A stretch of DNA of 9,733 bases, from the NCBI GenBank assembly GCA_927911475.1, contig CAKMPP010000080.1:1-9733 (forward strand), read 5' to 3'. Below the pieces are notes generated by a model. That model saw only the letters and a list, made by a program, of their open reading frames with translations. It did no database searches and was not told the DNA's origin. This document shows, piece by piece, positions 1-8,722 of the stretch. The position numbers and the translations under genes are program-made. This stretch comes from an uncultured Solobacterium sp. (GTDB taxonomy: Bacteria > Bacillota_I > Bacilli_A > Erysipelotrichales > Erysipelotrichaceae). Position 1 is the first letter of the stretch, and every line of letters begins with the position of its first letter.

Positions 1-51
1 GAAAACAATGAGAAAGAATATAGCAATCAATCTTTTTAATATCTTCTCCAT
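1..51 (-). CDS. Start of an unidentified membrane or exported protein (partial)
   Basis: Seventeen codons are visible before the window ends. An ATG at 51 begins a stretch with three basic residues (K3, K6, R7) followed by a run of Leu, Ile, Phe and Val. This is the pattern of a signal peptide or a first membrane helix. The ATG lies one base after the TAA of the glycosyltransferase, so translation is probably coupled and both are in one operon. A GGGAG element lies about 13 bases upstream, inside the glycosyltransferase gene, which is farther than usual. Genes next to GtrB-like glycosyltransferases often encode multi-membrane flippases or glycosyltransferases, but nothing here is specific enough to name a family. 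Confidence 0.55.
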   Translation of the reverse strand, partial: MEKILKRLIAIFFLIVF

Positions 52-52
52 A

Positions 53-1018
53 TTACTGATCGTTCTCCCATGTTCGTTCACTAATGATATAACGTGGTCT
101 GTTTTTTACTTCTAAATATACTTTACCTACATATTCTCCAATCACACCTAAAGAAATAAGTTGTACTCCTCCTAAGAAGCACATAATCGCTAGTGTACTT
201 GACCAACCGGTAATTGTTGTTCCTAAAAAACGAGATACAATTGCCCAAATAACACCTACAAAACTGATGAATGATACAATTAATCCAAAATATGTAATTA
301 GACGGATTGGTTTGATACTCAAGCTAGTTATGCCGTCAAATGCCAAAGCAATCATCTTTGATAACGGATAATGTGATTCCCCTGCAATACGTGTGTGTCT
401 TTCATAAAGAACAGATGTGCTCTTGAATCCAACAAGTGGAAACATACCGCGTAAGAATAAGTTTACTTCTTTAAAATTGGCAAACTCTTTTAAAACACGC
501 GATGAAACCAATCTATAATCCGCATGATTATAAACAACGTCAGCACCCATATACTTTAAAAGTTTATAGAATGACTGTGCTGTAAATCGTTTAAAGAATG
601 AATCTGTTTCTCTTGAACTCCTAACACCATAGACAATTTCACAGCCATCATGATACGCATCCACCATCTTTTCCATGGCTGTAATATCATCTTGGCCATC
701 ACAATCAATTGTGATTGTCATATCTGCTTTATCTTTCGCTTCCATTAACCCTGCTAATACAGCATTTTGATGTCCCCTATTCCTGCTTTGTGAAATTCCA
801 ATAAAATATGGATTACTCTTTGATAAATCTTTAATAATCTGCCAAGTATTATCCTTACTTCCATCATTTACAAATAAAATTCGACTATCTTTGCTAATCT
901 TATTCTTTTCAATTAATTTTAATAATTCTTCCAAAAATAATTTAGAAGTAATTGGCAAGACTTCCTGCTCATTATAGCAAGGAATGATAATATATAATGT
1001 GTCTTTCATTTTATTCAC
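53..1018 (-). CDS. Family 2 glycosyltransferase, GtrB/DPM1-like, membrane anchored
   Basis: The 321-residue protein matches polyprenyl-phosphate glycosyltransferases. These move a sugar from a nucleotide donor to undecaprenyl phosphate on the cytoplasmic face, supplying lipid-linked sugar for wall or surface glycan decoration. Visible motifs are IIPCYNEQE (residues 10-18), FVNDGSKDNTW (49-59), QSRNRGHQNA (77-86) and the metal/donor site TIDCDGQDD (103-111). Two C-terminal membrane helices (about 240-262 and 275-298) end in GEYVGKVYLEVKNRPRY, as is typical of GtrB and YkcC. The frame opens directly after a TGA. The GTG at 1018 has AGGGA eight bases upstream. An ATG at 1009 gives the family-typical start MKDTLYI and is an equally good alternative. 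A candidate promoter lies upstream and a membrane-protein gene follows one base after the stop. The sugar and final acceptor cannot be told from sequence. Confidence 0.9.
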   Translation of the reverse strand: MNKMKDTLYIIIPCYNEQEVLPITSKLFLEELLKLIEKNKISKDSRILFVNDGSKDNTWQIIKDLSKSNPYFIGISQSRNRGHQNAVLAGLMEAKDKADMTITIDCDGQDDITAMEKMVDAYHDGCEIVYGVRSSRETDSFFKRFTAQSFYKLLKYMGADVVYNHADYRLVSSRVLKEFANFKEVNLFLRGMFPLVGFKSTSVLYERHTRIAGESHYPLSKMIALAFDGITSLSIKPIRLITYFGLIVSFISFVGVIWAIVSRFLGTTITGWSSTLAIMCFLGGVQLISLGVIGEYVGKVYLEVKNRPRYIISERTWENDQ

Positions 1019-1069
1019 TCAGCCAGTCCCTATCCCGTTATAAAAAATAATGCATATATTTATCTTCAC

Positions 1070-1103
1070 ATTATATTATATAGGTTTTTCATCTTTTTAG
1101 AAA
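1070..1103 (-). promoter_or_regulatory. Candidate sigma-70 type promoter for the glycosyltransferase
   Basis: On the minus strand a perfect TATAAT (1080-1075) lies 17 bases after TTTCTA (1103-1098). A second overlapping TATAAT follows at 1075-1070. The site falls between the exporter terminator and the glycosyltransferase start, where a new promoter is expected. The -35 element is weak, so only the -10 is well supported. Confidence 0.5.
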
Positions 1104-1145
1104 GCAACAATTCTAGTATTATAAAGTTGTATTTATCAATATTAT

Positions 1146-1178
1146 AAAAAATGAAGGAAGTTTTACCTCCTTCATTTT
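1146..1178 (-). terminator. Intrinsic terminator of the ABC exporter operon
   Basis: On the minus strand a 13-bp stem (1178-1166 with 1160-1148, one G-U pair) encloses the loop TAAAA and runs into a tract of six T (1151-1146). It begins three bases after the stop codon of the exporter gene. Read on the plus strand, the same hairpin keeps a T-rich flank but has one A-C mismatch, so it could act weakly in both directions; no convergent gene is present here. Confidence 0.85.
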
Positions 1179-1180
1179 AT

Positions 1181-2994
1181 TTATGAAACAGTATCGACTA
1201 CCATCTCTTCATACTGACGCGTATAAAGTTCATAGTAGTATCCCTTTTGTTTCATGAGTTCTGAATGTGTACCACGTTCAATAATCTTACCATCACGAAC
1301 AACCAGAATGACATCCGCATTCACAATTGTTGATAAACGGTGCGCAATCACAAAGGATGTTCTACCCTTAATCACTGTATCAATCGCATCTTGAATTGCC
1401 TTTTCTGTAAGGGAATCAATGGAAGCTGTCGCTTCATCTAACACTAAGATACGTGGGTCAGCTAAGATTGCACGTGCGAAGGATAAGAGTTGTTTTTCAC
1501 CAGTGGATAACATTCCTCCACCTTCACCAACATCACTATCTAAACCCTTCTCCATTTTCTCAATTACGAATGTAGCAGATACAAGCTCCAATGCACGCAT
1601 GATTTCTTCATCTGTCGCATCTGGCTTACCATAGCGTAGATTATCTCTGACTGTTCCAGAGAATAAGTGTGGTGTTTGCAAAACATAACCAATATTGGAA
1701 TGCAACCAAAGTTGTGACCGCTCTTTCGCATCTCTTCCATCAATGAGAACTTGTCCCCTTGTTGGTTCAAAGAAACGACATACAAGGTTTACAAGTGTTG
1801 ATTTACCAGCACCTGTTTCTCCAACAATCGCTACGTTAGTTCCATGCGGTACTTTGAGATTAAAGTTTTCTAAGACCATCTCATCACCATCTGGATACTT
1901 AAAATCAACATCCTTAAATTCAACATCACCAATCAGCGGTTCCCAATTTTCCTTCTTTGGATTAAAGGTATCTCCATACTTCGCGATTACTTCTGGAGAA
2001 TCCGCAACATCTGATTCTGTATTCACCAGTCTATCAAAGCGTTCAATATTTACTTGAATTGATACAAGTGAAGATATTGTAGTAATAACGTTATGTAGCG
2101 GATCCATAATACCCAGTGCATAGCTCATAAACACAGATAGTGTACCAATTAACATCATGTTATTGACTGTCAGGTTACCACCCTGCCACATTACAATTGC
2201 TAGAGCGATAGAACTCATCATTGTAACTGTGGAATAGAAGAATGCCTGATAGCGTGCAGCCTGCACGGATACTTGACGCATCTGTTCTGTATCTTTTCTA
2301 AATCCATCTCCGATAATATTTTCGATTACCATTGTTTTAATTGATCTAGCCCCTGTAATGCCTTCATTAAAGTCACTCGTAATTTGAGAATTCAATTCAC
2401 GCATGTGGCGATTTAGTTTTACAAGTCTCTTCTGGAAGAATGCGATAATGAATATCGCAAATGGGACTAGCACAAATACCATGCACGCAAGTCTCCAACT
2501 GATTCTCACCATATTGATCATGACGAATAGGATATACGAACCATTCCATACAACATCCATCATACGCCAAGACATGAGTTCACCAATCTTACCACTATCA
2601 CTCATAACTCTTGCATGAATATATCCAACATTATTTTGATTAAAATATGCAAAGGATAATTCCTGTAAATGATTAAATGATGTATTTCTAAGATCGCGAT
2701 TTAAATCTAGCTCTGTCTTTGAAACCCAGAATACACTAATAAAGTTCAGTGAAACTTGAACTATTAATATCCCAATATAAAGCATGATAAATATTCCAAG
2801 CGTATCTAAAGTTTTTTCACCAACATAGTGATTTAATGCATACTGGTTAAATAATGGATAACATGAATCCACTAAACTTGAAAACAATCCCATCAGAATC
2901 ATCGCAATGATTCTTTTTTTATATTTCTTCGCAATGGTAGAATCTTCGGAATGCCAAAGTATGGAAGTGATATATTTTTATTTTCTTCTTGCAT
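1181..2994 (-). CDS. Heterodimeric ABC exporter, subunit with consensus catalytic site (YheH-like), one frameshift near the N-terminus
   Basis: This is a fused membrane domain plus ATPase, about 604 residues after allowing for one missing base. The ATPase shows an A-loop Tyr in FKYPDG, Walker A GETGAGKST (about 392-400), Q-loop VLQTPHLF (Q about 440), an unusual signature LSTGEKQ (496-502), Walker B with the catalytic Glu ILVLDE (516-521) and the H-loop VIAHRLST. The membrane part has the usual six-helix layout. The start was set at ATG 2994 because GGGAGG lies six bases upstream. That frame encodes 31 residues and stops at a TGA, while the main frame, open from 2902 and slightly upstream, carries the rest. 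One base is therefore missing around 2914-2935. The partner gene ends 11 bases upstream. The pair resembles Bacillus YheI/YheH and BmrC/BmrD multidrug exporters. The substrate is unknown. Confidence 0.9.
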
Positions 2995-3000
2995 ACATTA

Positions 3001-3006
3001 CCTCCC
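3001..3006 (-). promoter_or_regulatory. Ribosome binding site deciding the start of the second exporter gene
   Basis: GGGAGG immediately follows the TA of the upstream TAG stop, sharing its last G. It sits six bases before ATG 2994 but only two before the ATG at 2998. The 2998 ATG opens a six-codon frame that stops at TAA. Spacing therefore selects 2994, whose frame leads into the exporter only after a one-base shift. Confidence 0.7.
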
Positions 3007-4814
3007 TACTCACTCTGTTGTGATTGCATTTCATAGATACGATGATAAATTCCCTGTTTCTCTAACAGTTGTTCATGTGTACCTTCTTCTACAACTCTGC
3101 CCTTATCTAAAACAATAATATGATCAGCTGCCATTAGTGTTGTAATACGATGTGAAATCAATATGACAGTTGATTCAGAAATATTATCTTTTAGACCAGC
3201 TCTAATCTTTGCGTCTGTTTCCGCATCAACTGCAGAAAGAGAGTCATCAAAGATCATAATAGGTGGTTTACGAATTAACATCTGTGCAATCGCTGCACGC
3301 TGCTTTTGACCACCAGAAAGAGTAACACCACGTTCTCCAACGTATGTGTTATATCCTTCTTTAAAGTGTGATATCGCTTCATCCAATGATGCAATCTTCG
3401 CGGCTGTACGAATTTCTTTCATATCTGCAGACTGCTTTGCAATCTTGATATTTTCCGATAAAGAACGGGAGAAAAGATATGGTTCTTGTAACACCATACC
3501 AATATTCTCACGTATCCATTCAGCCTTCATATCTCTAATATCTATACCACCAATTGTGATTTGACCATGATCGTCTGGTAACTGATATAGACGGTCTAAC
3601 AGATACATCAATGTAGACTTACCTGAACCTGTACCACCAAGAATACCAAATGTTGTACCTGCTTTAATTTTGAAAGATACATTCTCTAATACTTCAGCAG
3701 TACCATTTTCATACTGGTAAGATACATTCTTGAACTCGATATCTTGTAGTAAATCCGGAGTTACTGCATTTGGCTTATCTTCTTCCATTTCGGAATTCAT
3801 AATGTAACGTAAACGGTCTATGGAAATACCTGCCTTTGACATATTCGCAATTGTTCTTCCTAAAGAACGCACTGGCCATAATAGTAATGAATTATATGCA
3901 ATAAAGGCAATATAGTTACCTGCAGACATTCCTCCATTTACCGTGATGATAGCACCATATGAAATAACCACTAACATCTGTAAGTTAGAAATCATATCAG
4001 ATGACATCCAGAACGCAGATAATAGTCTCATCAAATGCGTCCACATATTTGTGTAGTGTTCATTTTGTTTTTCAAAACGTTCACGCTCGTAAGCTTCACG
4101 TCCAAACGCACGTACAACACGTACACCCGTTAAGTTTTCCTGGGCAATAGAAGATAATTTACCTTCTTCTTCATCTGCTACTTCAAATGCATTCCCAATT
4201 TTTGCGTGGAAGAATAAACTATATCCTACAATAATCGGAATAAAAGCAGATGTGGCTAATGCAAGCTTACATTAATGGAGAACATAAAGAATAACACCAA
4301 CACAATCAAAATGATGATACGAACAAGATAGATTAACTGTTCAGACAAGAATCCTTTGATTGTATCTACATCTGATGTACATCTTTGAATGATATCACCA
4401 GTATGATTTTCACTATGCCACTTAAATGGTAAATGCATGATATGTGTAAATAAGTCATCACGCATTGTCTTTACCAACCTCTCAGATCCCATCGCTGTAA
4501 AGGATTGGAAGAAATAGCGACATGACACCGCAAGTAACGCAACAATTATGACAATGATTGCGATTACCCAAAGGTTATGACGCAGAAAATCGATTCCACC
4601 AATCACATCAATACATTTTTGAATTCCTTCTGGTAATACAACTTCTTTATGATCGATTACTGAGTCTACAGTAAACGCAATAATTTTTGGATTAATTAAT
4701 TCTAATAACGAAACAAGACAGGCAAAGAGGATAGACAAACCAAAAATATCCTTTGGAACCCCTTAAAAAATGCCATATCATGCTTAATTTCGTCGGGAAT
4801 TTCTCCTTCGACAT
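3006..4814 (-). CDS. Heterodimeric ABC exporter, subunit with degenerate catalytic site (YheI/BmrC-like), two frameshifts
   Basis: This is a fused membrane domain plus ATPase of about 602 residues, read in three frames: 4814 to about 4742, about 4742 to 4266, and about 4266 to 3006. The first change needs one base removed (TTT after TGG) and the second one base added, so they cancel in length. The start ATG 4814 follows GGGGG at seven bases and gives MSKEKFPTKLSMIWHFL. Motifs are Walker A GGTGSGKST (about 393-401), VLQEPYLFS, signature LSGGQKQR (499-506), IMIFDDSLSAVD and LISHRITT. The residue after Walker B is Asp rather than Glu, marking the degenerate half of a heterodimeric exporter. It ends 11 bases before the partner with the catalytic Glu, so both are co-transcribed. 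The role is probably export of drugs, lipids or peptides. Confidence 0.87.
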
Positions 4815-4821
4815 ATTCTTT

Positions 4822-4829
4822 CCCCCTTC
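4822..4829 (-). promoter_or_regulatory. Ribosome binding site deciding the start of the first exporter gene
   Basis: GAAGGGGG on the minus strand ends seven bases before ATG 4814. This picks the frame beginning MSKEKFPT, which holds the family-like segment MIWHFLRGSKGYFW. A competing open frame from 4887 has no such site and an uncharacteristic N-terminus. Confidence 0.65.
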
Positions 4830-4844
4830 TTCTGATAAATTCAT

Positions 4845-4873
4845 ATTTTATCAAATATAACCTCAAATGGAAA
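4845..4873 (-). promoter_or_regulatory. Candidate promoter of the ABC exporter operon
   Basis: In the 78-base gap after the kinase stop, the minus strand holds TTTCCA (4873-4868), a 17-base spacer and TAAAAT (4850-4845). The -10 is preceded by TGA, giving an extended TGn element. This would place the start of transcription about 25 bases before ATG 4814. It matches the consensus at 4 of 6 and 5 of 6 positions, so it is plausible but not certain. Confidence 0.45.
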
Positions 4874-4892
4874 GAAGGCTCGATCATCCTTT

Positions 4893-7557
4893 TTAGGAAA
4901 CTAGAATAGAACCACCAATGAATTCACGAATAATAGAATTATTCGCAATGATACTGTCATCATCAATTGACGCAAAGCAAGATAAGAATTGTAACATCCT
5001 CTGTGCTTCTGCGTATTCTGCTTGATCTGGCTGTACTTTTACTAATAGTGGTGTTGCGTATTTCTTTAACACCGCTAGTTCATAAACGCATTGGCTATTA
5101 AAGAATACATCTGCTTCCTTATTGAATGGGAAGATATACTTTTCTTCCCCATGACGTACTGATGGCCATGATGAAATCGTAACCGCACCATCACGTCCAC
5201 GTGTACGATTATCTCGAACCATTCTTCTTAACATGCGTGCATCTGTCGTTGGGATACGATGATGCGCATCAAGGTTTATCTGTGTTAAAGGACTGATATA
5301 GATTTTAAACTTTTCACTATCATCAATTCCTTCTGTAAGTTGTGGATTGAGTCCATGAATACCCTCAATCACAATTGGTTGTGAAGCATCAATGGAAGTA
5401 ATTCTCTTACCAAATACCTTTTTACCAGTAATAAAATCAAATTCTGGTAAGTCTACTTTCTCACCATGCAGTAACGCATTCATCTGTGTTTCAAAAAGAT
5501 GTAAATCTACTGCTTCAAGTGCTTCAAAATCTAATTTACCATTCTCATCTGGAATCATTTCATCGCGATTGACAAAGTAGTCATCTGTTCCAAGATACAA
5601 TGGATTTTAAGCCTATTACTTTTTAATTGTATACATAAACGTTTCGCAAATGTGGTCTTTCCTGATGAGGATGGACCAGCAATTTAAAATAAATTCTCTT
5701 CTTTGCGCTTTGAATTTGTTCCGCAATCATCGCAATCTTCTTTTCATGTAAAGCCTCACTTAACATGATGAGATCTTTAGATTCCTTCTTTTCAATCACG
5801 CGATTTAAATCAGACGCATAACTTACTTTTAATAACTTCTCCCATTGTGTCTCCTCAGAGAAAGCATCATACAATAACTTCTGTTCCTCATATGGTGGAA
5901 TTTGATCTGGGAAGTTTGGATGTGGGAATCGTAACAATAAACCATTACGATAACGACGTACTTCAAAGAATGGTAGATAACTTGTAGATGGTAATGCATG
6001 TACAAAAGTCATCATCTTTTCATCTGCAAGTGTAATTACATAAATATTCTTTAAATCACTTGCAGTATTTAATAGGTCGACGCTCTTCTTATCTTTTGCG
6101 CCCTTTAGGAGTTCAATTGCCGTATCATGGTCTACATATTCTTCTGTAATTTCTATATTTTCTTCTACAAGTTCATGCATGCGTTCTTCAATTTCTTTCG
6201 CAAGATCATCTGTCACATTTCCAGCATGAATCACAGTAAACAATCCCTTCGATAATGAGTTTGCAATCGTAACTGTTACATTCTTGCCCATAACATCATG
6301 GATTGCTTTCAAATATAGAAGTGTCAATGTAGATTGATAACAAGTATTTCCATACGAAGCACGTATATCTTGTAACTGTACAACATCCTGGTCATGTACA
6401 CATTCACTAAAGTGAACATGTTTATGATTGATGAGTGCAGCGTAGATACGTTGTTCCGTATTCACTTCTTGAAGTAATTCAGCAATCGTTGTATTTTTTG
6501 GCACTTCTAAAGTAGGTTCTTTTTCAGATGGAAGAATCACTTTAATTTGACATGGCTGTTGATTTAATTTCTTAACTTCTTCCATTTCAAAAGCAGTAAT
6601 ATGACAATACCCATTTGGATGCTTATCAAGATAATCCTGATGATATTCTTCCGCGGTATAAAAGTTCTTTAATGGCTCTAATTCTACAAAGAAACGGTCA
6701 TATTTCATACGCTCATTTGTATACACCGGTTTAATATCATCCAAATCTTTTTCATCCACATAGTAAATTCCTGCTTGGTATTGAGAACCTATATCATTTC
6801 CCTGACGATTGCGTTGTCTTGGATCAATACATAAGAAAAATGCACGAATGATTGTGGATAAGGAAATTACATTTGGTTGATAAACAACCTTTACTGCCTC
6901 CTTATAGCCTGTTTCATTACGGCAAACTTCTTCATACATTGGATTATCTGTGAAGCCGTTTGCGTATCCTACTGTTGTTTCTACAACACCATCTAAAGCC
7001 TTGAATGCTTTCTCAACACCCCAGAAACATCCGCCCGCAAGGACAATCATCTTATCTTCTTGATTAAATGTATCCTGTTCTAGTTGTTTTGGCTTATATG
7101 CATACACATATTCATCCTCTTCTTGTCCGACTCTTTCATATCCATTGTGTTCTAACACACGTATCGAATAGATATTATCCACATGACAATTCGCATGTAT
7201 GCATGTTATGCCATAGTCTTCAATCAATTTCTTTGTCAGAAGATACACACTATTTTTAGCATATGTTTGATGGCGATATTTTTCGACAATCATATAACCA
7301 ATCGAAAGTTCCGATTCATGAATATCGTAAATCTCAATAATACCCTTTAATTGTTCGTCTTCTTTCCCAAAGATACCAAGAATGACTTCATCCTTATCTT
7401 GATAAGACTTTTCATAATTCTCAATCGTCTTTTCTGCCTGACGTTTTGTCAGTCTTTCTTCATATACTCCCGAAAGATACTTTGCGTCTTCCTGTACAAA
7501 ACGACGTAATACTATAAACCCATCTTCATACCGTGGGAATTGTTCAAATATTTTCAT
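4893..7557 (-). CDS. GNAT acetyltransferase - MsrA - TGS/nucleoside kinase fusion, two frameshifts near the kinase P-loop
   Basis: ATG 7557 follows AGGTG at six bases. One uninterrupted frame then carries three modules. Residues 1 to about 165 are a GNAT acetyltransferase (GYMIVEKYRHQTYA, then IYSIRVLEHNGYERVG). Residues 170 to 325 are a complete MsrA, which reduces methionine-S-sulfoxide: catalytic Cys in GGCFWG (about 175-180), RQGNDIGSQYQ and EYHQDYLDKHPNGYCHI. From about 335 comes a nucleoside (uridine) kinase-like module with a TGS domain, a middle region resembling class II tRNA synthetase accessory domains, the segment FEVRRYRNGLLLRFPHPNFP, and a P-loop kinase. The P-loop GPSSSGKTT lies in a second frame (about 5685-5607), and LGTDDYFVN onward in a third (to 4893). 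Each change needs one added base. The corrected length is about 888 residues. The kinase portion alone, about 550, is normal for the stand-alone family; fusion to MsrA and GNAT is unusual. Linkage may instead reflect two genes joined by an indel. Confidence 0.82.
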
Positions 7558-7563
7558 TTTAAA

Positions 7564-7569
7564 CACCTC
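7564..7569 (-). promoter_or_regulatory. Ribosome binding site deciding the start of the fusion gene
   Basis: GAGGTG ends six bases before ATG 7557. An in-frame GTG at 7566 lies inside this same element, so it cannot be the start that the element serves. This removes three residues from the longest open frame. Confidence 0.75.
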
Positions 7570-7583
7570 AATTCTTTAGGTTT

Positions 7584-7589
7584 ATTATA
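7584..7589 (-). promoter_or_regulatory. Candidate -10 element for the fusion gene
   Basis: A perfect TATAAT occurs 26 bases before ATG 7557, in the short gap after the permease gene. At the usual distance upstream there is only a T-rich stretch (TTTTTG), so there is no convincing -35. It may be a weak or activator-dependent promoter, or chance in AT-rich DNA. Confidence 0.35.
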
Positions 7590-7625
7590 CCCCTGAAAAT
7601 ACAAAACAAAAATGGATATCACATT

Positions 7626-8722
7626 TTAGTCATACCCATTTCTATGATTGTAATAATTGTTTTGAACGTAAGTCATTCCCTTTTCTGTTAGAGAATTATA
7701 GCTGATGTAATATCATCACGCATAACCATATGTCCGCTTAATTAATCTTTCGATACGTTCATCTGTTATTTTAGAAGACCAATTTAAATGTTTATGAATG
7801 GTTTGGTATCCAAGTTCATTTTCATTTCCTTGGTGACGGTAGAGATGAACTAGCAATAAATCTTCACAGAACTTTTCATGATTACGAAGGACTTTGCCCA
7901 TTGTCTTAACATACCATGACGATGGAAAACAATGCCTAATAGTACTGTTACCATTCCTACCAAACTGCACATACCAGAAACCGATACATTCCACAAAATT
8001 GCGATATGATATCCCAGCCAAGAATTGATAATCGCAAAGAGAATGGATACTAGTATTGTTATCTTTAAATCTTTTGTAATCATGCATGCGGCAGCAGCTG
8101 GTGCTACAAAGTACGAAATAACTAGGATACCACCAACACTGTTAAATGCTACAACACAGGTAATCGATACCAGTATCATCAAAACACGATATAGATACGT
8201 AACAGGAATGCCTATTAATTGTGCATACTCAGGATCAAAGATTGCAACCTTTAGTTTCTGGTAATTGAATAATAAGAAGATCCCATTCATCGCAAGAATT
8301 ACAAGCATTTCAAACATTGACTTCGGCATTCCAAATTGGCGAATAAATGGTGTAAAGAGCGGATTGCCCATTAATACCACTTCTACATCCAAATGGGTAT
8401 TGCGAAAGAATTTTGTAATTAAGAGTACAGCTAATGCAAAGAATACCGGAAAGACAATTGCGAGTGCATCATCCCTCTCAACCAAACGATGACGAGATAA
8501 TTCTTCAACCAGCCATACTGTAAATACACCAAAGATTGATGCACTGATAACTAGCCATATCGAACGTAAATCAGGCACAAAGAAGAAAGCTACTACAATA
8601 CCTAATAATACCGAGTGAGATAAAGCATCTGCAGTCATCGCTAATTTTCTTAAAACTAAAATTGGGCCAAGGATTGCACATCCAATCGCTGTCACCATCA
8701 TCGTTAACAACACTTCTGACAT
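7626..8722 (-). CDS. Metal-ion ABC transporter permease with C-terminal winged-helix domain (TroD/YtgCR-like), three frameshifts
   Basis: Residues 1 to about 266 form an ABC-3 family permease of Mn/Zn/Fe importers. It has many membrane helices, with LRKLAMTADALSHSVLLGI (24-42) and IFDPEYAQLIGIPV (161-174) as family hallmarks. ATG 8722 has AAAGGA nine bases upstream and overlaps the end of the previous permease by 19 bases. The permease frame ends at 7850. Coding character resumes at about 7895 in another frame with helical segments CEDLLLVHLYRHQ, GYQTIHKHLNW and TDERIERLIKR. It then continues through two further one-base shifts (about 7725, 7694) as VMRDDITSAI and SLTEKGMTYV to TAA at 7626. 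That is a winged-helix layout like the DNA-binding part of DtxR-type repressors. Corrected length is about 365 residues. Alternatively the permease ends at 7850 and the domain starts separately at ATG 7901. Metal specificity cannot be told. Confidence 0.82.

Noticed and set aside
1564..1785. Minus-strand 73-codon frame inside the exporter ATPase domain
   Set aside because: It is an out-of-frame shadow of the Walker A to Q-loop region.
1419..2618. Plus-strand open frames opposite the exporter gene (1419-1634, 1695-2057, 2403-2618)
   Set aside because: They lie antisense to strongly conserved ATPase and membrane coding sequence, have no ribosome sites and show no recognisable protein features.
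4702..4887. Short minus-strand frame of 61 codons ahead of the exporter
   Set aside because: It overlaps the true exporter start in another frame. The GGGGG-spaced ATG at 4814 gives the family-like N-terminus, and this frame gives none.
4866..4895. Possible hairpin terminator after the kinase (AAAAAGG with CCTTCTTT)
   Set aside because: The stem is short with a mismatch, few G-C pairs and no following T-run.
7068..7259. Plus-strand frame inside the acetyltransferase region
   Set aside because: It is antisense to conserved coding sequence, with low-complexity His/Leu content and no ribosome site.
7598..7628. AAAATG/CATTTT hairpin around GATATC after the winged-helix domain
   Set aside because: The six-bp stem is almost wholly A-T, though a T-rich flank follows. 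It is too weak to call a terminator or operator.
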